Source: Parashewanella tropica
Lineage (GTDB): Bacteria; Pseudomonadota; Gammaproteobacteria; Enterobacterales; Shewanellaceae
Assembly (NCBI RefSeq): GCF_004358445.1
Contig: NZ_CP037951.1
Coordinates: forward strand, 3,545,001 to 3,609,000
Direction: 5' to 3'
Length of the DNA: 64,000 nt
Numbering within the stretch: position 1 is the stretch's first letter; every line of letters begins with the position of its first letter. The notes beneath the pieces were generated by a model. The model did no database searches and was not told the origin of the DNA. It was given only the letters and a program-made list of their open reading frames with translations. Of the stretch, positions 55,813-64,000 are shown piece by piece. Position numbers and translations under genes: made by a program.

Positions 55813-57225
55813 TTATTCCTCCTCTTTTTTGGTTTTCTTTTTCGATGGTAACCTTTGTTGCATCTTTGTTTGAACTTTTCTTACCCGAGCTTTGGAAATA
55901 CTAGGCTTTATTTGTGTAGGGGTGATGATTCTCGACACTGAAAAATTTTCAATATCCTCCGCAGCTTGTTCTGCACTGATGATTTGGTGTTCATCCAAAA
56001 TCAGTATTTCGGCTTGTTTGAGGACATTGCTCGAATGCGTATCGAGATTACGTTCATTGGGTTTAATTCTCCGAACAAGATCGGAAATCGTATCCCAATT
56101 TGGTTTCTTCATTTGAATCTGAATTGCCAGTTCTTCGATCAACCCATCCAAAATGCTAGATTTGCTCTCAACTCCTAGTAAACCTTTCAGGATCGATTCA
56201 TATGAATACATTGAAAGGTCTTCCAACTGCTCATTAGCACTCAAATCATAAATGATTGAGTTATTAACGGATTGAACTACAAAAGGGGAATGAGTCGTAA
56301 CTATGAATTGAACATTAGGGAACGCTTGGTCAAAGAAAGAGAAAATCTTTCGTTGAAGTGACACATGGAGGTGGGCATCGATTTCATCAATGAAGACAAC
56401 ACCAGATAGTTCTTCAGCACTAACCTCTTTCAATTCCACTTTCATCAGTAAGTCAGCATAGATGCTAAGAATCGATTGATAGCCAGACGATAGTTGGTCG
56501 AGCTTGTATGGATCTTTATCATCTTGTTTGATATAGAAAGACTGCTCTGTAGCGTTGTAATCTAACTTGAGACTTTCATCTTCAAATAGGTATTGAAATT
56601 GGCTTTCTAGATTGACAAACCACGCATTTATTTTTCCACCTTGTTCCTTATCGTCAACACGAGCCAGCATATGACTACCGTAGTTGTAGAGTGCTACAAG
56701 GTAGCGTTCAAATTGAGAGCTTGTATCTTGGGAAAGAGGATTTTGTTCGTCATCTTGCTTTAAACGGGCAAGGCTGTCATTAGAGCCAGTATGAGCAAGT
56801 GATTGCTCTCTGACTGCTGGAAAGAAACGGAGTAGTGCTTTCTTTTCGTTGAAATCAGTGCAATAAGCCTCGGCATTGCCAAGTAAAACTTTTACTTTAC
56901 TGACATTCTCAAGTTTCAGTTCTAATTCACTTTTTTCGCGTTTCCAATAATGATAACTAGAATCAGTTGGTGATGAGCTTTGAATCCAAGACTCTCGAGA
57001 CTCTATCTCTCGTTTGATTTGTTCTGCGGTTTGGTGAGTCATTTGCTCAACCTGAGCAGAAATATTTTCGTGGATTTGTTTTAGGAAGCGGGTCTTACCA
57101 CAACCATTGCCACCAGTAATGATAAGGTTTTTGCCTTTAAGGTCGACTTTTACGTTCTTTTCAGAATTAGGAATGATCGTATCAATCAATTGAATAGAGT
57201 TCGCAGTATTCATGGTTTTTTTCAT
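55813..57225 (-). CDS. ptuA: Septu ATPase PtuA
   Basis: The ~470-residue SMC/ABC-type ATPase has Walker A LIITGGNGCGKTRF (about residue 40), a coiled-coil region (~residues 55-120), and the ABC signature LDQLSSGYQSILS. Walker B is VVFIDEIDAHLH, and a switch His lies in IVTTHSPFVVQS. All catalytic residues appear intact. The AAA-HNH pair with two-base spacing defines the Septu defence system, here close to a transposon end. A TTG at 57243 would add six residues. No strong ribosome-binding site is seen for either start. Confidence 0.88.
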   Translation of the reverse strand: MKKTMNTANSIQLIDTIIPNSEKNVKVDLKGKNLIITGGNGCGKTRFLKQIHENISAQVEQMTHQTAEQIKREIESRESWIQSSSPTDSSYHYWKREKSELELKLENVSKVKVLLGNAEAYCTDFNEKKALLRFFPAVREQSLAHTGSNDSLARLKQDDEQNPLSQDTSSQFERYLVALYNYGSHMLARVDDKEQGGKINAWFVNLESQFQYLFEDESLKLDYNATEQSFYIKQDDKDPYKLDQLSSGYQSILSIYADLLMKVELKEVSAEELSGVVFIDEIDAHLHVSLQRKIFSFFDQAFPNVQFIVTTHSPFVVQSVNNSIIYDLSANEQLEDLSMYSYESILKGLLGVESKSSILDGLIEELAIQIQMKKPNWDTISDLVRRIKPNERNLDTHSSNVLKQAEILILDEHQIISAEQAAEDIENFSVSRIITPTQIKPSISKARVRKVQTKMQQRLPSKKKTKKEEE

Positions 57226-57431
57226 ATATGAGGTATATTGCAATTCTACTTCTTTTATTGCTTTAACAGAAGTCGCTACATTACAATAATTGTAGGTAAA
57301 TCAAAAGACTAATGAACTCACGAGTTCTGAAGCTCTAATGAATTTTGGAATCTTTTCTTGTTAGAAACACATTTACTTTCTTACATATTTGAGGAGAAGA
57401 AATTCCTGTAATAAATTGAAGGAACAACGAC

Positions 57432-57637
57432 TAATTAACCTGAGCTCTGTATAAAGAAATCAGTACAGTTTTGATTTTACAAATAAAATATACATTCAAT
57501 CTACAGTGCGGCTAATTTTGTGTAGTTCAAGGCTGAACAGTTCGTAATAGCCAGCCTATTTCGGGCTGTTCTAACGAAGAAATACGCATAAGTAGCTGTG
57601 CTGTAGAGGTTTGCTTATGCAGAGCTCAGGTTAATTA
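57432..57637. mobile_element. MITE-like insertion with perfect 18-bp terminal inverted repeats
   Basis: TAATTAACCTGAGCTCTG (57432-57449) is exactly inverted at 57620-57637. Beyond the perfect part the ends still match (TATAAAGAAAT against CATAAGCAAAC). The 206 bases between have no open frame of note. Flanking TTAATTA may include the target duplication. The element sits between ptuA and an unrelated gene. Confidence 0.8.
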
Positions 57638-57710
57638 CATTGCATACCCAAGCCTAGCGCGTTCATGACTTACCAACATCAAAAGCAAGTGAACCATAGT
57701 TATCCAACTT

Positions 57711-58361
57711 TTAAGTTGTAAATGCGAAATTACCACTTGCTTCAGCTAGTGCATATGTTGGACTTATATTTTGTTCATTCAATGTGAACACAATGACTGT
57801 TGACTGATTTTGATCCCAGTGATTTACCAATATCACATGATCTTGGAGAGTATTATTCAATTTAACAATAATAGAAGGAAGCTCAGCATGGAACTGTTCG
57901 ATCTTTGTCGATTTTTTCCAAGGATTTTCGATATGCAGAATACCACCACACCTGTCGTATAGTTTTACTAGTCGTTTAAGTGTATAACATTGTGTTTCAG
58001 GTTTAAGCTGAATTAGTTTTGTACCATCGCATTGTATAGAAAATTTTTTCTCGGATGGTTTAAAGAACATGTCAGGGTTTAATTTAAGTATATTGGTGAT
58101 TATATCCCTCCCATTCCAGTCATTCTTGTAGTCTTTTCCAACGTTAATCCGAAATGATTGATACTTGCTCTTATGAATTGCCATAAGAGAAAACGAGACT
58201 AATTCAACTAACTTTCTAATTTGAAGAGCATGTGATTCAATCACAAACCTATCTTTGCCTTCATTTTTATAAGCACTAATATACGCCAGCCTAGATTTAA
58301 TCTCTTCAAGCTGTTCAAGATAAATTTTTAAATTTTGACAGTTTCGTATATCTTCGATCAT
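57711..58361 (-). CDS. Unrecognised protein downstream of the YobI-type NTPase
   Basis: The 216-residue soluble protein has a helical N-terminal part with HALQIRKLVELVSFSLMAIHK and a mixed C-terminal part (CYTLKRLVKLYDRCGGILHIENPW). It has no catalytic motif I recognise. It lies 230 bases after the YobI-type gene on the same strand and could be its partner. The RKLVE...SFSLMAIHK segment suggests a dimerising helix, but no fold is claimed. Confidence 0.6.
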   Translation of the reverse strand: MIEDIRNCQNLKIYLEQLEEIKSRLAYISAYKNEGKDRFVIESHALQIRKLVELVSFSLMAIHKSKYQSFRINVGKDYKNDWNGRDIITNILKLNPDMFFKPSEKKFSIQCDGTKLIQLKPETQCYTLKRLVKLYDRCGGILHIENPWKKSTKIEQFHAELPSIIVKLNNTLQDHVILVNHWDQNQSTVIVFTLNEQNISPTYALAEASGNFAFTT

Positions 58362-58591
58362 ATGAACTCATTTGGCACATGATGCCTAAATCAGGTACCC
58401 CTTAGGCTAGAATATGCAAGACTAAGCACTAGCAAATTCTATGCACTAAAGAACACATGTTTAATCAATACCCTAAAATACAGTCAATAAAGGTTTTGCT
58501 AACATTAAACCTAAAGCGATTCCATTTCAGAATACACAAGTATGAATGTTTCACCTCTATGTTGATTCAAATAGAACTAGCAGCAATGGAC

Positions 58592-61500
58592 TTAATACTC
58601 TACATTTAGGTTCTTTTTAACATATATCATGATCTCCCTCCCCTCAATAGCGACATTTTTCCCCTTATGTTCTTTAAATGACGATATTAAATTTAGATTC
58701 TTTAGGATGTTAGCCATCAGTATATTTATTTTGTTGTTTTCAACTTTAAACAATCTGCTAGCAGTTAAAGATTGTGTAAAGTCGATATCTGAGTACTCTA
58801 AAAGCTGAATAATCTCATTACCGCCCAAGTATTGTAACTGACCTATCAGGATTACTTTTTTAGTGTCATCATCAGGTGCAGATGAAATCAAGTTTTCTAT
58901 CGCGTAGATTGGAAGTTCAGGTATATCGAAGTTCGAGATATCAGTTCCGTTCATAACTTCTTGATAGCCTAACGCCTTAATCAATGAGTCTTTAATCACA
59001 TTAGGTTCAATTAAATCACTTCTAGATTCAATCAAAATTTTTCGCTGAACAGATGTCAGTAGATTTGGTTCTAATAATTTGTAGAACATATTTGAGTCAA
59101 TAGGCAGCCTTTCAATCGAGTGACTCCTTTCAACAAAAGAATCAAAGTTTTTCGCTAAAAAGTTTATTGATAACTCTCGACTTAGTTCTAAAAGGGTCTC
59201 GAATGACTCAAAACAGACCAACAACTTCTCATTTTCAATCAGATACGAAAGCTTATCTATTGGAATTTCTCTAATTTGCTCAGGTTTATATTGATAACCA
59301 AACAGCGAAGAATAAGCAGAAAACGCTTCTATATCAATAGGTTCATCGGTGATCATTAATGCGTAATGCTCTTTAACCTCATCAGAAAGGTTATTTTCGC
59401 TTAATGAGCACAACTCTTTATAATTACGATTTAAGTATTCCTTAAAAAGCTCGTCAGAAATGAGTTCATGCTCATACAGGTAATCGGTATTATTCCAGTT
59501 TGGCTCAATTTTTTGTGCTTTTAATAGATGGCTTGAAAAATCATATCTATTTTTCAACACTCTAATGTTATTAATTATAAAGCTACCAGTTTCAATGATC
59601 TTAATTTGGGTTTCAATAGTCACATCTTTGTTGTTTAACAACCAAATATAATCTTCTTCATTCGATATACTTAAATTTTTATAAGTGAGTCTCTGTGCTA
59701 CTTTTTCTATCTCATTATTAAAGACTTGCTGAAAGTCTTCATTTTCAATATTTTTGAGGCAAGAAAAATCTCTACTATCATCACCTTTTAAGTCAAACAA
59801 TTGCTTTGCTATTACAGATAAATTGGCTTCATGAACTTCAAATAACATATACTTTAGAACCAAAGCTAAGAAATCTGCTTCATTTTCAACGTTAGATAAA
59901 TGTTGAAACTTTACTCTGAGAAACTGAAACACACGACATACTTTATTCACGTCAAATTCAGCAATTGTTAAGTGACGCCCTATTGATTCATTTTCATTTA
60001 TGAAGCTTTGTAGCTCATCAATTGAGCTTTTTAAATAACCATTAATATTTTTCTTTGGCAATGCGTTAATCGAATGAAGTAAAAGCATCTGCTTTTCATT
60101 ACGAGTCATTGATTGATCTGTAATCAAATCTTGCCAATACCCGTTGAATATTTTGGAAATTGCAACAATCCAAGCTTCTTTATTTTCAAGGTGTTCTAGC
60201 CCGTTAAGTACAAACTGTAAGTAATCAGAATTATCAGTTAGATAGTTTTCTATAAATCGAAAAATGGGTAACGGGCTTCTGATAAGTATGTGATCGAACA
60301 GCTTATAATTAAAAAATGTACCTTTTTTATAGTCTTCATCTGATAAGTATTTTAAGCATTCATCAATATTATCAATCGTGCGTAAGGGATCTATTTTTTC
60401 ACCGCTCTGAACAACTCTGATAAATGCCATATCATTTATTGTCATGTGCCCTTCATGGAAGTGAGAGAGATACTCATCATAATTTTGATCGATATACCCC
60501 CTCTCAAGCAGCAATACCAAAAGCTGCTTATCAGCTATATTTCTAAAAACATCTTTTCTTGAACAGGACTTTATAAAGTTTTTTATCGAAATTTCATTCA
60601 GCAAAGAATGTTCGTCATTTAGTTGCTCAATTTGCTTTGAGATAGCTAACTTTTCTTCTGCTTTTTTATCTAAAGCACCCTGTTTCCTTTGGAAATAACT
60701 AGGTGACATTTCATCCAGAAACGTTTTAAATGTGTATCTCTCAGTTAGGTTATAACCATTAACATTAACATATGAAATATTGTTTTGGTTTTTCAACAAG
60801 TCATCAAAAATATCAGGTTGAATAAAACTGTTCAACGTATGCCCATTTATATAGGAAATACCATTACCAGAGCCTAATTTATGAGCTAACTTCATTATAT
60901 AAATAACATTTAGCTCCTCTATTGAACGAGTTAATTCATGTTCAGAGTCTAACAAGCGTTGTTTTAATGAAGCAATTTTTGCTTCAATATCCTCCTCTTT
61001 GTCACGTTTCAAGTTGGCAATATCAGAAAAAAACGTTATCAAATTACCGCCTCCGCTCTGTAGTAAAGCAAAGTCATCGCAGTAAACATTTTTGTAAACA
61101 ATGAATGCAAAGAGCCTTGTAAGATTTAAGTGTTCTAAATTTTTTATCAGTGTATTCTTATAAATACCAAACTCAGTTACTATGTTTTTAAGCATTCTCA
61201 TGTCATCGACATATACTGAAACAGCTCTCAAAAATGAGTCTCCTACATCCCCTAATAGGCGCGCATTTTCCATCAACTCTTTGAGTTGGGGGTATGAATT
61301 TGCTTTACTAGCAATAGGTATAATTGGAATAATAACATCAAAGAATTTAGTCCTATCTTTCCCTTGAAAAACATCATCTCGTAGTGCGTATATAAACCTG
61401 ACAGTCTGTTTTACATCTTCACTGTCATTGATAAGCTTGTTCAGCTCTTTTAGCTTTATGAATACATCGGGATTTTTAAACCTATCTAGGTCTTCGAAAA

Positions 61501-62368
61501 CAACAACATCACTTTTCTGACTGGCGAAAAAATAAATTATTTCATCTAGATATATATTAAATATTGAGTCTTTTTTTTGCTGTTCGAATGCCAACTCGCC
61601 TTTGCTTGGATTGAATTTTGATATGCTATACCCACTTAAATTTTTAAGCAGATCTTTTACAATAAGTATCGGTACAGAAAAAAAATAGCTCAAAAACCAC
61701 AGGTTAATATTTGATAGCTTGGGGGATGCTAAAACAGACTCATGCATACCTGTGAATGTAAAAGTAGGAAGATAAAGTATTGCACCTAAAATCGCCAGCC
61801 AAAAAACTAGAGATACTGATATTGAAAATGCAAAGTAGTCTGATACTGGTTGAGGAAAAATTCTTCTGAACCTTGAATTTGGAGTCTTTTTACTATCCGT
61901 TTTATAAAGTAGCTGCTGAACAATGCTCTTTTCTATTTTACTGAGATTATCTCGTATTTCTATTGTTTCCAGGTTAACTTTTTTTCCATTGTCAGCTCCT
62001 AATAATACAGAGCCATCATCAGGAGCATCCACGCCTACACCTTGAGATAAACTTTTAAATGAGGCCAGCGATATCGTAGTAAACTTTAGAAATGGTGTTT
62101 TTCTGATGTAGGTATTTATAAGAGAGCTTTTACCTCCAGAATAGGGGGAAGTTATCGCAATTTCTTTGATTGTTTGTTTTCTATTTATCAGGGCTTCGTT
62201 TAGCATGTCAATATATGAATCAACATACTTAGCATCGTCAGTCGGACATAAATCTGGAAGCTTGGAAGAATTTGTTGTTGCAGGGTTCTCACACCGTTTG
62301 AGAATTGACCAGCATATTGTGATCATTCCTTTTTTGATGACAGCTACAAAGCTTTGAAATTTTGGCAC
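58592..62368 (-). CDS. YobI-type membrane P-loop NTPase
   Basis: The 1258-residue protein starts (GTG after AAGGAAAAGG) with DAKYVDSYIDMLNEALINRKQTIKEIAITSPYSGGKSS in two parts: a helix and a Walker A (about residues 74-82). The usual first Gly is Ser. Two membrane spans lie at ~179-203 and ~222-240, and Walker B is DVVVFEDLDRFKNP (~287-300). The order matches YobI-family ATPases, KAP/STAND relatives with a large helical-repeat C-terminus (~residues 420-1258) that likely senses a ligand. Low GC and position inside a transposon suggest cargo. Members are suspected of phage defence, which is not proved. Confidence 0.8.
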   Translation of the reverse strand: MPKFQSFVAVIKKGMITICWSILKRCENPATTNSSKLPDLCPTDDAKYVDSYIDMLNEALINRKQTIKEIAITSPYSGGKSSLINTYIRKTPFLKFTTISLASFKSLSQGVGVDAPDDGSVLLGADNGKKVNLETIEIRDNLSKIEKSIVQQLLYKTDSKKTPNSRFRRIFPQPVSDYFAFSISVSLVFWLAILGAILYLPTFTFTGMHESVLASPKLSNINLWFLSYFFSVPILIVKDLLKNLSGYSISKFNPSKGELAFEQQKKDSIFNIYLDEIIYFFASQKSDVVVFEDLDRFKNPDVFIKLKELNKLINDSEDVKQTVRFIYALRDDVFQGKDRTKFFDVIIPIIPIASKANSYPQLKELMENARLLGDVGDSFLRAVSVYVDDMRMLKNIVTEFGIYKNTLIKNLEHLNLTRLFAFIVYKNVYCDDFALLQSGGGNLITFFSDIANLKRDKEEDIEAKIASLKQRLLDSEHELTRSIEELNVIYIMKLAHKLGSGNGISYINGHTLNSFIQPDIFDDLLKNQNNISYVNVNGYNLTERYTFKTFLDEMSPSYFQRKQGALDKKAEEKLAISKQIEQLNDEHSLLNEISIKNFIKSCSRKDVFRNIADKQLLVLLLERGYIDQNYDEYLSHFHEGHMTINDMAFIRVVQSGEKIDPLRTIDNIDECLKYLSDEDYKKGTFFNYKLFDHILIRSPLPIFRFIENYLTDNSDYLQFVLNGLEHLENKEAWIVAISKIFNGYWQDLITDQSMTRNEKQMLLLHSINALPKKNINGYLKSSIDELQSFINENESIGRHLTIAEFDVNKVCRVFQFLRVKFQHLSNVENEADFLALVLKYMLFEVHEANLSVIAKQLFDLKGDDSRDFSCLKNIENEDFQQVFNNEIEKVAQRLTYKNLSISNEEDYIWLLNNKDVTIETQIKIIETGSFIINNIRVLKNRYDFSSHLLKAQKIEPNWNNTDYLYEHELISDELFKEYLNRNYKELCSLSENNLSDEVKEHYALMITDEPIDIEAFSAYSSLFGYQYKPEQIREIPIDKLSYLIENEKLLVCFESFETLLELSRELSINFLAKNFDSFVERSHSIERLPIDSNMFYKLLEPNLLTSVQRKILIESRSDLIEPNVIKDSLIKALGYQEVMNGTDISNFDIPELPIYAIENLISSAPDDDTKKVILIGQLQYLGGNEIIQLLEYSDIDFTQSLTASRLFKVENNKINILMANILKNLNLISSFKEHKGKNVAIEGREIMIYVKKNLNVEY

Positions 62369-62618
62369 ACCTTTTCCTTGTTATTCACATCCTAATACCA
62401 ACTATTGGGGTCAAACCTATCTTTTCAAGACATTACTTATCAGAGCAACCATTTAGTTCTGTATTCAAGCTTCTCATAGTCTGAATTTATAATGATGGAT
62501 ATATATCAACTTATTAGTAAATTCATTAAATTAACCATTAACATTAATTCATAACCATTGATATAAAGAACGACAGACTGTATCAAGCACTTATCATTAA
62601 CCAATTTTCTGTAACTGC

Positions 62619-64000
62619 TTGAAATTACTCAATCGTTTATACCCTCAACCTAGCGAGCTTCTGCCTAGCTATTTGCATCGACTGGCAAACGGCAATGGCT
62701 ATAGGAATATTCAAACCTTGATGAAGCTATTAGGGGAGGAGCTGGTTAACACAAGAGTACCGAGTAAACGATTATTCTTTGGTGGTTTTGATACTGAAAA
62801 GTTGGCAAGCCTGGTAAACCAGCCTCATCAACAAATTGAATCAAGACAGCTAATAAAACATGGGGCAACTCGCTTCAGCTATATGGAACAACATTTCTTA
62901 GCTAAAGCCTTCGACTTCACTTACTTAAAAGTTTGCCCTCATTGCTATTTTGAAGCATCCACATTCAATCTTCTTAACAGCTTAAAGGTGAAAAGCTGTT
63001 GTACTAAGCATCGGTGTAGCCTGCTTTCAATCAATCCCGATAACGGGAAGAAACTGAGTTGGAGTACCCATCACCTGAAAACGAAATTACCTGAGTGGGT
63101 AAAACACATTCCAGCCAAAGCAATAACCGAGCAAGAATTCCTACTAAACCAACATATTGAATGCTTATGGGGACAACAGCCAAGCTCGATTTATCCTGTT
63201 GTAAATAACTTGAACTTGTCGGACTTTATCGATGTCTGTAGTTTTTTATCTCACTTTCACTTGAGAGCATTTCCTGCTCACAAAAGTTCCGACAACCCAT
63301 TTTTAATCACTCACGATTACTTGTGTGATTGGCCGAACAAGTTCTATGAGTTACTCGATTACTTTCAAAAGCATCCAATGAGAACGAAAGGGCTTACTGG
63401 AATAAGAAATTGCTACAGAGATTTGTATGATGATCTTTGTTCTACTGAAAACAGCCAATCTGATGGCTACCGACTTTTAAAACAAGCCTTTGATCAGTTT
63501 ATTCAATCACATTTTAGCAATGGTAATTTCAACGCCAACATAACTCTTATTGATAGCGATATTCTCTCATCAAGAGCCTTTGTAAACCAAACACAAGCAA
63601 TGGCAGTTCTTGATGTTCCAGTATCTAAGTTTAAAGTTCTACTCAGAGAGTCCTTCCTTAAAGCTAAAACTGTCCTGAAAAATGGCGATGCTATGTATGC
63701 TCGCTCAGACATCACCACACTCAAAACTCGCCTAGAAAGGTGCTTAAGTTTAGAGTGTACGGCCAAGCTACTTGGCTTGAGTCAATACCGCTTAAAGCTT
63801 TTGATTAATGGCGGGATCATCAAGCCGTTACTTAAACCAACCAAAACCAATAGGGACTGGCTTATTGAAAATGAAGAATTGGAAATCTTCGTCAAAAGGT
63901 TAGTCTCCTGTGCTCAATTGAAAGTAACCAAATCAAACAAGCATCAAATTAAACAATTTCAATTTTTTGGTATGGATTTTTTAGAGCTGGTGAAGCAAAT
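62619..64000 (+). CDS. tniQ: TniQ/TnsD-family target-selection protein, 3' partial
   Basis: The frame is open from a TTG at 62619 to the end of the window: 460 codons without a stop. The N-terminus LNRLYPQPSELLPSYLHRLANGNGY matches the TniQ start (PxPxE...S...RLA..NG). A zinc ribbon follows: C106-P-H-C109 and C128-x2-H131. The C-terminal part has helical repeats with HTH-like segments (ECTAKLLGLSQYRLKLLINGG). TniQ proteins bind the attachment site and recruit TnsABC. It is longer than I-F3 TniQ (~400 residues), so a TnsD-like site-specific version is likely. No ribosome-binding site precedes the TTG. Confidence 0.8.
   Translation, partial: MKLLNRLYPQPSELLPSYLHRLANGNGYRNIQTLMKLLGEELVNTRVPSKRLFFGGFDTEKLASLVNQPHQQIESRQLIKHGATRFSYMEQHFLAKAFDFTYLKVCPHCYFEASTFNLLNSLKVKSCCTKHRCSLLSINPDNGKKLSWSTHHLKTKLPEWVKHIPAKAITEQEFLLNQHIECLWGQQPSSIYPVVNNLNLSDFIDVCSFLSHFHLRAFPAHKSSDNPFLITHDYLCDWPNKFYELLDYFQKHPMRTKGLTGIRNCYRDLYDDLCSTENSQSDGYRLLKQAFDQFIQSHFSNGNFNANITLIDSDILSSRAFVNQTQAMAVLDVPVSKFKVLLRESFLKAKTVLKNGDAMYARSDITTLKTRLERCLSLECTAKLLGLSQYRLKLLINGGIIKPLLKPTKTNRDWLIENEELEIFVKRLVSCAQLKVTKSNKHQIKQFQFFGMDFLELVKQ

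Noticed and set aside
62391..62410. TAATACCAACTATTGG, similar to the end of the 13.2-kb repeat
   Set aside because: Only about 12 bases match and no partner inverted repeat was found nearby.
63503..63766. 87-residue minus-strand frame inside the TniQ gene
   Set aside because: It is antisense to a continuous TniQ frame and shows no family features.
54579..64000. CRISPR array or cas genes that would make this an I-F3 CRISPR transposon
   Set aside because: No regularly spaced direct repeats and no cas-like protein are in the window. Such genes could only lie past base 64000.

Overview
The window looks like a chromosome segment of a marine gammaproteobacterium. The base composition is moderately AT-rich, the gene families are typical of Shewanellaceae and Vibrionales, and there is a GlyGly-CTERM surface protein. 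The block glnE, DUF350/spermidine-synthase/PspA genes, CYTH, DUF47/Pit, SH3 protein, putA fits Shewanella or a near relative such as Parashewanella. That assignment comes from remembered gene order and is an inference. I saw no rRNA or tRNA genes and no CRISPR array.

Layout. 1-6.4 kb: the 3' part of a large subtilase-like secreted protein whose catalytic residues are all replaced, then a membrane-anchored wHTH regulator with a beta-propeller, and a GNAT acetyltransferase. 6.4-18 kb: ilvE, small secreted and membrane proteins, DUF3630-srkA, two tandem DsbA paralogues, zapB, an NhaC-type antiporter, arfB, aroQ, and a PAP2/glycosyltransferase pair. 18-29 kb: rraA and glnE, then a stress cluster with lipoprotein, double DUF350, membrane spermidine-synthase-like protein, DUF2170, PspA, DUF2491, a ribbon-helix-helix-like protein and a voltage-gated-type K+ channel. 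One operator, TGACA-N5-TGTCA, occurs before three transcription units of this cluster, so it looks like a small regulon. 29-48 kb: CYTH phosphatase, DUF47-Pit, SH3 protein, putA, two paralogous orphan genes, tcdA, a SieB-like protein, a DUF3149 microprotein, yacL, fkpA/slyX, an LpoB operon, a phosphoribosyltransferase, and a four-lipoprotein CsgG-like operon whose Shine-Dalgarno lies inside a perfect hairpin. 48-53.3 kb: parC overlapping a sorbosone-dehydrogenase-like gene, and msrPQ.

From 53.5 kb the character changes to accessory DNA. Three direct repeats with an ATAAAGTG core at 54.70-54.84 kb look like the TnsB-binding end of a Tn7-like transposon. Inside it lie a complete two-gene Septu anti-phage system (ptuA-ptuB), a MITE-like insertion, an unrecognised gene, and a 1258-residue YobI-type P-loop NTPase with membrane segments. 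A TniQ/TnsD-family targeting gene starts at about 62.62 kb and runs off the window. The most economical reading is one end of a Tn7-like element carrying a defence island. The core transposase genes (tnsA, tnsB, tnsC) and the other end must lie beyond base 64000 if this is right.

The most interesting items are the Tn7-like end with TniQ and defence cargo, the YobI NTPase with its small partner gene, the shared operator of the PspA/polyamine/K+ channel cluster, the SD-masking hairpin of the csgG-like operon, and the catalytically dead subtilase.
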